DNA of 64,000 nucleotides from NCBI GenBank assembly GCA_020846135.1, contig JADLEK010000034.1, positions 1-64,000 on the forward strand. The letters are read 5' to 3'. The stretch's first letter is position 1, and the number at the start of each line of letters is the position of its first letter. Shown here piece after piece: positions 14,503 to 23,140 of the stretch. The position numbers were made by a program, and so were the translations under genes. The notes beneath the pieces are model-generated. The model searched no databases. It was given only the letters and a program-made list of their open reading frames with translations, and was not told the DNA's origin. The DNA comes from Gammaproteobacteria bacterium. GTDB lineage: Bacteria; Pseudomonadota; Gammaproteobacteria; Competibacterales; Competibacteraceae.

Positions 14503-16377
14503 ATGTCCAAGCGGATCATTGTTTCCTTAGGATTTTGTACCCTACTGAGCGCTTGCGCGCTTAACCCGCCGCCGGTTGCTGCGCAAGCCGCCAGCGATCC
14601 GGCGCCAGCGATTCGGGACGCCACAACGGGTTTACCAAAGCCGGATGGCGCTTCGGCGGTCGCGGTGCTGCAACCCAGTCCCACGCCACTGGAGCAGCGC
14701 GAAGACGCTGAACCAGAGTCGGAACTGAAGGCCGGGGAAGTCGCGCCGGTCGAAACGGTTGCCGCCCCGCCACCGTTGCCGCCATGCCCAGCCAGCGACG
14801 GCGCGTTGCAAAGCAGAGTCGCCGAGCAAATTTGCCAGCGGGTCCGGATCGAGCCGTTACCGACCACGGTCAAAGTTGAAAATCGGGAGTTGCGGACGCA
14901 ATACCTGATTCCTTTTTACGTCCAGCGTGATTATCGGGCGGCTTGGCTCAGCGCCGATGGCAAGCCTCGATCGGCGGTTGATGACTTGATCAAGGCGCTG
15001 GGCGAGGCGGATCGTGAAGGGTTGCGGCCTGCTGACTACCACCGCGCCGAACTGCAAAAACTGCTCAGTTCGCTGGAGCAAGGCGAGGCGGGGCGGACTG
15101 CCGAGCAACTGGCCGACGCCGATCTGCTATTTACCGATGCCTATCTGACCTACGCCTCCCATCTGCTGTCGGGCCGGCTGTCGCCGCGCAAGGTCGATCC
15201 GGAGTGGGCCATCCCGCCGCGTTCCCGTGATCTGGCTGAAACGCTGCGCGAGGCCCTAGCTAACGATAAAGTGATGGGTTCGCTACGGGCATTGGCTCCA
15301 CAAGGCAAGGGCTATGTCCAGTTACGCGACACGCTGCATCGCTACCGCAAGGTCGAGCAGGAGGGTGGCTGGCCGATGGTTGGCGCTGGAGCATCGGGTA
15401 AAGTCTTGCGGATTCGTTTGCAAGCCAGCGGCGATCTGGCCGATGTCGCCACAGAACCCGGCAAGAATGCCACTTATGACAAGGCAGTGACTCAGGCCGT
15501 GCGCGATTTCCAGCGCCGGCACGGTCTGGCGGAAACGGGAAAAGTGAATGCCGCCACCCTGGCCGCCCTCAACGTGCCGGTTTCGGAGCGGATTCGCCAG
15601 ATTGAATTGAACATGGAGCGCTGGCGCTGGCTGCCGGATGATTTCGGGACGCGCTATATCCTGGTCAACATTCCCAGTTTCCGGATGAGCGTGATCGAAA
15701 ACGGCAAGCCGGTGATTGAATCCAATGTGGTGGTGGGCCGGCAGGAGCGGCAAACCCCGACCTTTACCGCCAACATGGCTTACCTGGTGCTGAGTCCCAA
15801 GTGGTATGTGCCACGCTCCATTGCGGTCAAGGACAAGTTGCCAAAACTGCGGCGCAACGCCTATGCGCTGGCTGGACAGGGCATCCGCATCTACAACAGC
15901 GCTGGGCAACAAATCGATCCGGGAGGGGTAAACTGGAGCGCAGTCGGGGCCGGCAACTTCAACTACCAGTTGCGTCAGGACGCCGGGCCACGCAATGCGT
16001 TGGGCGGGATCAAGTTCATGTTCCCCAATCCCTACAACGTCTATCTGCACGATACCCCGTCACGCAGCCTGTTCAGCCGCAGTCAGCGCACTTTCAGTTC
16101 CGGCTGCATCCGCATTTCCAATCCGGTCGAACTGGCCGAGTATCTGCTCAAGCACGATCCGAAATGGAGCAAGGACGCCATCAAGACCGCCGCCGCCAGT
16201 GGCAAACAGCGGGTGGTTAATTTGCCACAGGAAGTGCCAGTCTATCTGCTGTACTGGACAGTCTGGGCGGATGAAAACGGCGATATTCAGTTCCGGGATG
16301 ATATTTATCAGCGCGATAAATCACTGAAGCGCGCGCTGTATCAGGAAGGCAAGCCGAGCGGCGGCAAAGGGGCCTGA
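14503..16377 (+). CDS. ldtD: LdtD/YcbB-like L,D-transpeptidase lipoprotein
   Basis: The 624-residue product has a lipoprotein signal (VSLGFCTLLSAC). A Pro-rich linker, a scaffold domain (about 115-330), a peptidoglycan-binding helix bundle (AVTQAVRDFQRRHGLAETG) and a large YkuD domain follow. The catalytic signature reads YLHDTPSRSLF, then SSGCIRI with Cys535. E. coli LdtD makes 3-3 peptidoglycan cross-links and has the same domain order. The ATG at 14503 is preferred over 14470, because the latter lies inside the palindrome and would place extra residues before the signal. A lipobox is unlike E. coli LdtD, which is anchored by a membrane segment; here lipid anchoring is likely. Confidence 0.92.
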   Translation: MSKRIIVSLGFCTLLSACALNPPPVAAQAASDPAPAIRDATTGLPKPDGASAVAVLQPSPTPLEQREDAEPESELKAGEVAPVETVAAPPPLPPCPASDGALQSRVAEQICQRVRIEPLPTTVKVENRELRTQYLIPFYVQRDYRAAWLSADGKPRSAVDDLIKALGEADREGLRPADYHRAELQKLLSSLEQGEAGRTAEQLADADLLFTDAYLTYASHLLSGRLSPRKVDPEWAIPPRSRDLAETLREALANDKVMGSLRALAPQGKGYVQLRDTLHRYRKVEQEGGWPMVGAGASGKVLRIRLQASGDLADVATEPGKNATYDKAVTQAVRDFQRRHGLAETGKVNAATLAALNVPVSERIRQIELNMERWRWLPDDFGTRYILVNIPSFRMSVIENGKPVIESNVVVGRQERQTPTFTANMAYLVLSPKWYVPRSIAVKDKLPKLRRNAYALAGQGIRIYNSAGQQIDPGGVNWSAVGAGNFNYQLRQDAGPRNALGGIKFMFPNPYNVYLHDTPSRSLFSRSQRTFSSGCIRISNPVELAEYLLKHDPKWSKDAIKTAAASGKQRVVNLPQEVPVYLLYWTVWADENGDIQFRDDIYQRDKSLKRALYQEGKPSGGKGA

Positions 16378-16450
16378 TCGGTCATAGCCACCGCTACACA
16401 ACGCAAAAAAGCCAGGCAGGGTGTCTGAGTAGTTATGAATTGCCTGAAGC

Positions 16451-16480
16451 AAAAGCCGGAACTCAGATTCCGGCTTTTTT
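16451..16480. terminator. Bidirectional intrinsic terminator
   Basis: An 11-base-pair stem (16451-16461 with 16468-16478) with a 6-base loop is flanked by As on the left and Ts on the right. It separates the ldtD-like gene from the converging acyl-CoA-binding protein gene and can serve both. Confidence 0.8.
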
Positions 16481-16553
16481 GCGCCAGCAGTTCATTAATG
16501 CTGCCAGAGACCTGCGAAGCAGTGGTGTCGCCGCCCGGCGGAACTATGCTTGG

Positions 16554-16814
16554 TCAAGCGCTTTTGAGCGATTCGACCAAATCGATGTATTGCTGCATGG
16601 CGTCTTCCTTGGGCGTCCCTTTCAGCTTGGCCCAGGCGTCGTACTTGGCGCGGCCCACCAGATCGGTGAAGCCGGGGCGCTTGCCTTCGACATCGCCGCT
16701 CGATCCCTGCTTGAAGGTGGCGTACAACTTCAACAGGGTGTCATTGTCGGGGCGCTTGCTCAGCTTCTTGCTGTCATCGGCGGCAGCTTGAAAACGAGTG
16801 GCTAAATCGGACAT
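16554..16814 (-). CDS. Acyl-CoA-binding protein (ACBP)
   Basis: The 86-residue protein matches ACBP from end to end. It has the helical start (RFQAAADDSKKLSKRPDNDT), the signature LKLYATFKQGSSGDV, the core KRPGFTDLVGRAKYDAWAKL and the final helix. Length is the same as in eukaryotic ACBPs (86-90). ACBP holds long-chain acyl-CoA esters in the cytosol and shields or delivers them. The ATG at 16814 is used because it gives the standard N-terminus; a longer frame upstream has no support. It is divergent from the WS/DGAT gene at 17020, an acyl-CoA user, so it may feed that enzyme. ACBP is uncommon in bacteria but does occur in proteobacteria. Confidence 0.93.
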   Translation of the reverse strand: MSDLATRFQAAADDSKKLSKRPDNDTLLKLYATFKQGSSGDVEGKRPGFTDLVGRAKYDAWAKLKGTPKEDAMQQYIDLVESLKSA

Positions 16815-17019
16815 GGCTGGTTCTCTCAGTGGGTGTGTTTGTAGCGTTTTGCACGGAATTGGCGATCGCCGCAACTATAACCAAGTCAGTCGCCGGTTGT
16901 ATTGGACAGAGTGGTTACTCCATCGCCGGGCTGAAAATACCGGCCTCATGACCCTGCCCAAAGCGCGGCCAATTCAACCAAGTTCCTGTTAATCCACCGG
17001 CTTAGAATTTATCGCCTTT

Positions 17020-18510
17020 ATGATTCTGGATTTCCTCATGCCCAAGAACAAAGACAGCGAGCGCATCTCCGGGATTGACACCGCTTGGCTGCGGATGGAG
17101 CGCCCGACCAATCTGATGATGATCACCGGAGTCATGATCTTCGCCGAGCGGTTGACTTACGAGCGGCTGCGCGAAGTTGTCGAGTCCCGGTTCCTGAAAT
17201 ACCGGCGCTTTACCCAACGAGCCGTGCAGAAAGCCGCTGGCGCGTTCTGGGAAACCGATCCGTATTTCGACATTAATCGCCATGTGTTGCGCACCGCCCT
17301 GCCGGGCCGGGCAGACAAGGCTGAGTTGCAACATCTGGCCAGCGATCTGATGAGTACCCCACTGGATTTCTCCAAACCGATGTGGCAGTTCCATCTGGTC
17401 GAGGACTATCAGGGCGGCAGCGCCGTGGTGCTGCGAATTCACCACAGCTACGCCGATGGCATCGCCCTGATTCACGTTTTGCTGGCGCTGACTGATCCCG
17501 CCACCGCTGCCGCACCGGAGCCGGAAGTTGAAGTCGAACGCGCCGCCGAGGAAGAAGCCGGCATTTTCCGGCGATTTTTCGATCCGGTGGACAAGGCGGT
17601 GCATACCACCCTCAAGCTGGGCCGGGGGCTGCTGGGCGAAGGCATGGACATCGTCAAGCATCCCACTCATGCACTGGACTACGCCCGCACCGGAGTGCGG
17701 CTGACCACCGAAATCGCCCGTCTCGCCCTGATGAATGACGACTCCCAGACCCGCTTCAAGGGCGATCTAGGCGTGTCCAAGCGGGTCGCCTGGGCCGAGC
17801 CGTTGCCTCTGGATGAAGTCAAGACTATCGGCAGGGCGCTGGGCGGATCGGTTAATGATGTGCTGCTGGCGGCGGTGGCGGGCGCATTGCGTGATTATCT
17901 GGTTGAGCAAAGCGAGCCGGTTCCCGCCGATTTGCAGGTGCGGGCGGTGATCCCGGTCAATCTGCGCTCGCAGGAGAAAGTTGCCCAGCTCGGCAACTTC
18001 TTTGGGCTGGTGTTTCTGACGCTGCCGGTCGGCATTGCCAATCCGCTGGAGCGGGTCTACGAAGTGCGGCGGCGGATGGACGAGTTGAAGGAGTCATTCC
18101 AGCCGATCCTGGCGCTGGGTCTGCTCGGAGCCGCCGGGATGGGGCCGAACCGGGTGCAACAATCGCTGCTGGAGATGCTGAGCAAGAAGGCTTCAGCGGT
18201 GATGACCAATGTTCCCGGCCCCCGCGAGCCGATTTATCTCGGTGGCGCGCGAATGGCCGAGATGATGTTCTGGGTGCCGCAGTCCGGCCAGATCGGGATG
18301 GGCGTCAGCATTCTCAGCTATAACAACCAAGTGCATTTCGGGTTGGTGGCGGATCAAAAACTGGTCGCTGATCCGGAAGCGATCATCGGGCGGTTCGCCG
18401 GCGAGTTTGAAAAGCTGCTGTTGATCACGCTGATGAGTCCTTGGGAGCCTGAACTCGATGCGCAACAGGTGGAGCATTCGCTCAAGGCGCTGACTGCGCC
18501 AGAGAGCTGA
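17020..18510 (+). CDS. Wax ester synthase / diacylglycerol acyltransferase (WS/DGAT)
   Basis: The 496-residue enzyme has the condensing motif HHSYADG at about residues 141-147, a variant of HHxxxDG. Other conserved WS/DGAT blocks are PLDFSKPMWQF, NDVLLAAVAGALRDYL and NVPGPREPIYLGG. Family members esterify fatty alcohols or diacylglycerol with acyl-CoA and act at the membrane to form wax ester or triacylglycerol inclusions. A second start at 17038 is possible; neither has a clear ribosome site. The surrounding ACBP, phasin and FadD genes support a role in lipid storage. Which product it makes cannot be read from sequence. Confidence 0.92.
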   Translation: MILDFLMPKNKDSERISGIDTAWLRMERPTNLMMITGVMIFAERLTYERLREVVESRFLKYRRFTQRAVQKAAGAFWETDPYFDINRHVLRTALPGRADKAELQHLASDLMSTPLDFSKPMWQFHLVEDYQGGSAVVLRIHHSYADGIALIHVLLALTDPATAAAPEPEVEVERAAEEEAGIFRRFFDPVDKAVHTTLKLGRGLLGEGMDIVKHPTHALDYARTGVRLTTEIARLALMNDDSQTRFKGDLGVSKRVAWAEPLPLDEVKTIGRALGGSVNDVLLAAVAGALRDYLVEQSEPVPADLQVRAVIPVNLRSQEKVAQLGNFFGLVFLTLPVGIANPLERVYEVRRRMDELKESFQPILALGLLGAAGMGPNRVQQSLLEMLSKKASAVMTNVPGPREPIYLGGARMAEMMFWVPQSGQIGMGVSILSYNNQVHFGLVADQKLVADPEAIIGRFAGEFEKLLLITLMSPWEPELDAQQVEHSLKALTAPES

Positions 18511-18622
18511 AACGCGGGCTTAGGGTGTTCAGTCTAATTTTTGCGATTAGAATCAAAATAATAAAATTTCCTCTCCCGCAGCAGTGGGCGAGAACCGTGA
18601 AGCTTCCATAGGAGTATCCATC

Positions 18623-19021
18623 ATGGCTAAAAAATCCAAAGGCGAAGCTGACCGCCAGTTATCCGAATCTGTTCAGGATTCCGCGCATCTGATCTGGCTG
18701 GCCGGGCTGGGCGCGTTCGCCAAGGTGGGCGAGGAAGGCAGCAAGCTGTTTGAGAAGCTGATTAAGGAAGGCGAGAAAGTGGAGAAAAAGGCTCGTGACG
18801 TGGCCGCCGGCAAACTGGAGGAAGCGCAGGGTAAAGTGGATAAAACCCGGAACAAGGTCGCGGATACCTGGGACAAGGTGGAGCAGTTGTTTGAGGATCG
18901 GCTGACGCGGGTACTCAGCCGGCTGGGGGTGCCAAACCGTGACGAGTTGCAGGAACTGAGCCGACGGGTTGACGAATTGCAGGAGATGATCAAGGCCGTG
19001 GGTGCAGAAAGCCAGAAGTAA
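18623..19021 (+). CDS. Phasin-family polyhydroxyalkanoate granule protein
   Basis: The 132-residue protein opens with a short basic start, then SAHLIWLAGLGAFAKVGEEG, the hallmark of PhaF/PhaI-type phasins. A long charged amphipathic helix follows (KLIKEGEKVEKKARDVAAGK) and a leucine-rich final coil (LQELSRRVDELQEMIKAV). Phasins coat PHA granules and set their number and size. The ATG at 18623 follows TAGGAG. The Lys/Ala-rich DNA-binding tail of PhaF is absent, so it is closer to PhaI. No PHA synthase gene is in the window. Confidence 0.9.
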   Translation: MAKKSKGEADRQLSESVQDSAHLIWLAGLGAFAKVGEEGSKLFEKLIKEGEKVEKKARDVAAGKLEEAQGKVDKTRNKVADTWDKVEQLFEDRLTRVLSRLGVPNRDELQELSRRVDELQEMIKAVGAESQK

Positions 19022-19028
19022 AAACTTA

Positions 19029-19102
19029 GCCACGGAAGGATACGGAAAAAGAATGAAAATCAGGTTTTTTTCTTCTTGTTAACGTCCATGTTTTTCCGTG
19101 GC
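19029..19102. repeat. Degenerate inverted repeat with CCACGGAA arms, copy 1
   Basis: GCCACGGAA at 19029-19037 faces its reverse complement TTCCGTGGC at 19094-19102, with extra matches in the TACGGAAAAA and TTTTTCCGTGG flanks. A similar sequence is found at 27465-27524. The remaining gene-free bases up to 19269 are AT-rich and show no further feature. Confidence 0.5.
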
Positions 19103-19269
19103 CAGCCATTCCCGGTATCTTGCTTTGTATTTAATTTATGGGCGTTTTTTGTTAAAAATTGAAAGATGTTTAATATACAATAAATTTATAAATCAATTAG
19201 ATAGGTAAAAAGGATTGGGAATTACTGTTCCGTGGCTCTCTTGTTTGCTGTGGCTCCCCTGGATCAGCG

Positions 19270-19923
19270 TCAGCTCAGATATTCCCGGCTGAGCTGCTGG
19301 AGCAGTCGCCGGGCGTCACCGTTCAAAAAAGGCGCAACCAGCGACAGCACCTGATAAACCCCTAACCCCAGATCGTCGCTGTCATTGCCTGGGCTAGTGG
19401 CACGGACGCTCTGGAAATTCAGCCAGTAGGTTGCCACCACTGCAATGTTTCGGCTGAGCGCGGCAATATCCTCGGCGGTTGCGGTCATCACCCCTGCGCC
19501 CACCAACCCCTTGCAAATGGCCGTAGCCGTGCTGACCTTGCGCTCCAGAATGCGGCGGAAGTGAGTTCGCAGTTTCTTGTTGCGACTGAGAATGTTGTCG
19601 AGATCGCGGTAGAGAAACCGGTACTCCCAGATATTCTCGAACACCAGATGCAGGTAGAGCCACATGTCTTCCATATCCGGGATCCGGCGCTCGGGAACTT
19701 GCAGCGCTGCGTCCATCCGTCGCTCAAACTGTTCGAATAATAGCCAGATAATGTCGTCCTTGTTGCGGAAGTGGTAGTAAAGATTGCCGGGGCTGATGTC
19801 CAGTTCGTCGGCGATATGGTTGGTGGTAATGCGTGGTTCGCCGACGTCATTGAAGAGTTGCAGGCTGGTCTGGACAATGCGGTCGCGGGTTTTCAGCGGT
19901 GGGGACGGGTCGGACGGGGACAT
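19270..19923 (-). CDS. TetR-family transcriptional regulator
   Basis: The 217-residue protein has a TetR-type N-terminal helix-turn-helix (TSLQLFNDVGEPRITTNHIA then LDISPGNLYYHFRNKDDII). The ligand-binding part contains a Trp-rich helix (WLYLHLVFENIWEYRFLYRD) typical of the group near fatty-acid genes. The ATG at 19923 is used instead of a TTG six bases upstream. It diverges from the acyl-CoA synthetase gene 114 bases away, so it may repress fadD and itself in response to acyl-CoA. That regulatory link is inference from gene order. Confidence 0.88.
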   Translation of the reverse strand: MSPSDPSPPLKTRDRIVQTSLQLFNDVGEPRITTNHIADELDISPGNLYYHFRNKDDIIWLLFEQFERRMDAALQVPERRIPDMEDMWLYLHLVFENIWEYRFLYRDLDNILSRNKKLRTHFRRILERKVSTATAICKGLVGAGVMTATAEDIAALSRNIAVVATYWLNFQSVRATSPGNDSDDLGLGVYQVLSLVAPFLNGDARRLLQQLSREYLS

Positions 19924-20037
19924 GGGCAACTCGATGATTTCAGATGAGCTATCTTTGCTCCTAATTGTGGGTCAATCCGGGCGGTTTTCCAGTGATCCCG
20001 CCCGCCCGTGAAGAATGAATAGAACGAGGAGAACACC

Positions 20038-21696
20038 GTGGAAAAAATTTGGCTGAAAGAATACCCGGCGGGCGTCCCGGCGGAAATTGACCTGAATGAA
20101 TTCAGCTCGCTCAAGGACATTCTGGAAAAAAGCTGCGAGCGCTTCGCTGAATTGCCGGCTTATTCCAACATGGGCGTGACCTTGCGCTACCGGGACATTG
20201 ACCGCCTCAGCCGTGATTTCGGTGCGTATCTGCAAGGACTTGGCCTGGTCAAAGGCGACCGGGTCGCGATCATGATGCCGAATGTCCTGCAATATCCGGT
20301 GGCGCTGTTCGGGGCATTGCGGGCCGGGCTGACCGTGGTCAACGTCAACCCGCTCTATACTCCCCGCGAGCTGGAGCATCAGTTAAACGATTCCGGGTCA
20401 ACGGTCATCGTGATCATCGAGAACTTCGCTCACACTTTGCAGGAGGTGTTGGACAAAACCCCGGTGAAGACCGTGATCACCACTGAACTGGGCGATTTGT
20501 TCCCATTCCCCAAGCGCCCGCTGGTCAATTTCGTCGTCAAGCGGGTTAAGAAAATGGTCCCGGCCTGGCGCATTCCGGGCGCGGTTCCGTTCCGACGGGT
20601 GTTGGCGGAAGGCGCGGGCAAACCGCTGACCGAGGTGTCGCTCAACCATGACGACATTGCCTTCCTGCAGTACACCGGCGGCACGACCGGCGTGTCCAAG
20701 GGCGCGATGCTGACCCACGGTAATCTGGTCGGGAACCTGCAACAGATTTCGGCCTGGTTGAGTCCGTTTTCGAAGCCGGCGGAAGAGACCATCATCACCG
20801 CCCTGCCGCTGTATCACATCTTTTCGCTGACCGGCAACTGCCTGACGTTTATGAAAGTCGGCGGCCACAACATCCTGATCACCAATCCCCGCGACATGCC
20901 CGGCTTCGTCAGGGAACTGAGCAAGATCAAGTTCACCGTCATGACCGGAGTCAACACTCTGTTTAACGGGCTGTTGCACACGCCGGGTTTCGACAAGCTC
21001 GATTTCAGTTCCTTCAAGATTGCGCTGGGCGGCGGGATGGCGGTACAGCGAGCGGTCGCGGAACAGTGGCGAAAAGTCACCGGCATTCCGTTGATTGAAG
21101 CCTACGGCCTGACCGAAACCTCGCCGGCGGCTTGCGTCAATCCGCTGACCCTGAGCGAGTACAACGGCACTATCGGCCTGCCTATTTCTTCTACCGAATT
21201 GTCGATTCGCGACGATGAGGGTCATGAACTGGGCTTTGGCGAGGATCAGGTCGGCGAAATTTGCGTTCGTGGCCCGCAGGTGATGTGCGGTTACTGGAAC
21301 CGGCCTGAAGAGACCGCTCAGGTGATGACCCCAGACGGTTATTTACGCACCGGCGATGTTGGCTATGCCAACGAACAGGGCTATGTGCGGATCGTGGATC
21401 GCAAAAAGGACATGATTCTGGTGTCCGGCTTTAACGTCTATCCGAATGAAATTGAAGATATTGTTGCCCATCACCCGATGGTGCTGGAAGTCGCGGCGGT
21501 TGGGATTCCCGACGAGAAATCCGGCGAGGCAGTCAAAATCGTCGTAGTCAAGAAGGATCCGACGCTGACCGCCGAGATGCTGATCGAGTATTGCCGCCGG
21601 GAGCTGACCGGCTACAAGCTGCCGCGCCATGTCGAGTTTCGCACTGAACTGCCTAAAACCAACGTCGGCAAGATTCTGCGGCGGTTGCTCCGGTAG
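20038..21696 (+). CDS. fadD: Long-chain fatty acid-CoA ligase
   Basis: The 552-residue enzyme activates fatty acids with ATP and CoA at the inner membrane. The AMP-binding motif reads YTGGTTGVSKGAML, the second core motif EAYGLTETSPAACVN, and the FACS signature DGYLRTGDVGY followed by VDRKKDMILVSGFNVYPNEI. The C-terminal catalytic Lys lies in PKTNVGKILRRLL. Length and N-terminus match FadD (E. coli 561). It starts with GTG after GAGGAG. It lies beside the TetR regulator and near the WS/DGAT and phasin genes. Confidence 0.95.
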   Translation: MEKIWLKEYPAGVPAEIDLNEFSSLKDILEKSCERFAELPAYSNMGVTLRYRDIDRLSRDFGAYLQGLGLVKGDRVAIMMPNVLQYPVALFGALRAGLTVVNVNPLYTPRELEHQLNDSGSTVIVIIENFAHTLQEVLDKTPVKTVITTELGDLFPFPKRPLVNFVVKRVKKMVPAWRIPGAVPFRRVLAEGAGKPLTEVSLNHDDIAFLQYTGGTTGVSKGAMLTHGNLVGNLQQISAWLSPFSKPAEETIITALPLYHIFSLTGNCLTFMKVGGHNILITNPRDMPGFVRELSKIKFTVMTGVNTLFNGLLHTPGFDKLDFSSFKIALGGGMAVQRAVAEQWRKVTGIPLIEAYGLTETSPAACVNPLTLSEYNGTIGLPISSTELSIRDDEGHELGFGEDQVGEICVRGPQVMCGYWNRPEETAQVMTPDGYLRTGDVGYANEQGYVRIVDRKKDMILVSGFNVYPNEIEDIVAHHPMVLEVAAVGIPDEKSGEAVKIVVVKKDPTLTAEMLIEYCRRELTGYKLPRHVEFRTELPKTNVGKILRRLLR

Positions 21697-21732
21697 AGCG
21701 GGAACCACGCCCCGGCGGGCAGGCGGCGGCGC

Positions 21733-22257
21733 TCAGGGCAGAAAATCGTCCAGCGCCAGGGTCAGTTCCGGGAAAGCCAGCGGCGTCAGCGTATTGGGCG
21801 TGGTCACAGCCTGATAGCTGTCGCCTGCCGGCTCGCGATAGACTTCCACGACCCGGGTATTCAGATCGATCAGCCAGACTTCGGGAATGCCATAGCGGGC
21901 GTACAGCGGCAATTTGCGGTTACGGTCATAGCGGATCGAACTGTCGGCGACCTCGATCAGCAGCAACACATCCGCCGGTTCGGGGAGACGGTGGCGATAA
22001 TCCGCCATTTTCACCACCATCAGGTCCGGTTCCGGTTCGGAATCAGGCAGGGAAAGCGGACTTTGGCAAAAGATCATCGCTTGTTCCGCCCATTGACTGC
22101 GATTCAAAAGACGGGTCAGTTGACCTACGGCCCAAACGTGGGGAATGCCGATAGGCGTCATGTCGAATAGCCCTCCTTCAATCAGTTCGATCCGGGTCAC
22201 CGGGAAAATGGGTCCCATCTGGTGATATTCGTCCCGGGTGATTTTGTGTGGGGTCAT
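21733..22257 (-). CDS. Uma2-family putative endonuclease (DUF820)
   Basis: The 174-residue protein has the PD-(D/E)xK-like Uma2 fold: RIELIEGGLFDMTPIG, then EPEPDLMVVK and LLLIEVADSSIRYDR, with GIPEVWLIDLNTRVVEVYR close to the end. These carry the acidic metal-binding residues. Uma2 proteins are numerous in cyanobacteria and gliding or filamentous bacteria, and their function is poorly known. The ATG at 22257 follows CGAGGA and is preferred to a start nine codons upstream. No transposase is next to it. Confidence 0.85.
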   Translation of the reverse strand: MTPHKITRDEYHQMGPIFPVTRIELIEGGLFDMTPIGIPHVWAVGQLTRLLNRSQWAEQAMIFCQSPLSLPDSEPEPDLMVVKMADYRHRLPEPADVLLLIEVADSSIRYDRNRKLPLYARYGIPEVWLIDLNTRVVEVYREPAGDSYQAVTTPNTLTPLAFPELTLALDDFLP

Positions 22258-22290
22258 CACGGTGTCCTCGTTGGTTGGAATCAAGTGGTT

Positions 22291-23106
22291 TTAGCCACTC
22301 GCCGACTGGACGCTGACCGTGCGCTCCAGCCAGTCCAGCAGCACATCCGCCGCTTCGCGCCAGTTCATTTCCAGCATCATCGCGTGAGCCATGTTTGGCA
22401 GAATCTGCGCCTCGGTGCGGTAAAAGCGCGCGGTTTCCTGCACGATCGCCGGTGAAACAAAGACATCGTTCTGCGCCCCCATCACCAGCAGCGGTAACCA
22501 CAACTGGCCGGGTTTGAGCCGCAATGGGTTGAACCACATCATGTCCATCGCGACCCGCTGCGATTCGGCCTGCACCAGATCGAAGTACTCCTGCAATTTC
22601 GCCAAGGGCGTGTCTTTGGAAAAGAGCAGCCCGCGCATCATCTCCAGTGTGCCGTAGCGGGGTCCGAGCATGGCGAACAGGAGCATCTGCTGGAACCGGA
22701 TCGGGTGGCGCATCGCCATGTGCAGATTGGTGGGCAACAGACCCTGGGGCGGCACTGAGGCCATCAGCGTCATTCCGGCGATCCCGGTGTGGTTCTCCAG
22801 ATATTTCTGGATCACCATCCCGCCCATCGAGTGGCCGATCAGGATCGGGGGTCGGGACATGCCCTGCACCGCCTTGTCCAGATCGTCCACATAGTCGGCC
22901 AGTCGCCAGGTGTGCAAATGGTCGTGGCCCTCGCTCAGGCCGTGGCCACGCAAACTGACCGCATGCGCTTCATAGCCATGCTGGGCAAAGTAGGGCAGAA
23001 AGTTAGCGTCCCAGACCCGGGCGTCCGAAAAGGAGCCGTGGACAAACAGCAACGGCGTCGGTTTGGGGGTGGTTTCGGGATAACGGCTGATCAAATCCAG
23101 TTTCAT
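22291..23106 (-). CDS. Alpha/beta-hydrolase family protein
   Basis: The 271-residue protein has the hydrolase nucleophile elbow GHSMGG (PPILIGHSMGGMVIQKYLEN), an oxyanion-side stretch LLFVHGSFSDARVWD and a late His in LPNMAHAMMLE. The acid is probably in the GAQNDVFVS turn. It lacks a signal peptide. The substrate is unknown; lipase, esterase and haloperoxidase relatives all share this layout. It follows the LbcA-like gene on the same strand with a 34-base gap. Confidence 0.88.
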   Translation of the reverse strand: MKLDLISRYPETTPKPTPLLFVHGSFSDARVWDANFLPYFAQHGYEAHAVSLRGHGLSEGHDHLHTWRLADYVDDLDKAVQGMSRPPILIGHSMGGMVIQKYLENHTGIAGMTLMASVPPQGLLPTNLHMAMRHPIRFQQMLLFAMLGPRYGTLEMMRGLLFSKDTPLAKLQEYFDLVQAESQRVAMDMMWFNPLRLKPGQLWLPLLVMGAQNDVFVSPAIVQETARFYRTEAQILPNMAHAMMLEMNWREAADVLLDWLERTVSVQSASG

Positions 23107-23140
23107 ACTACGGTTCCTGTCAGTGGGGAATTATGTTTTT

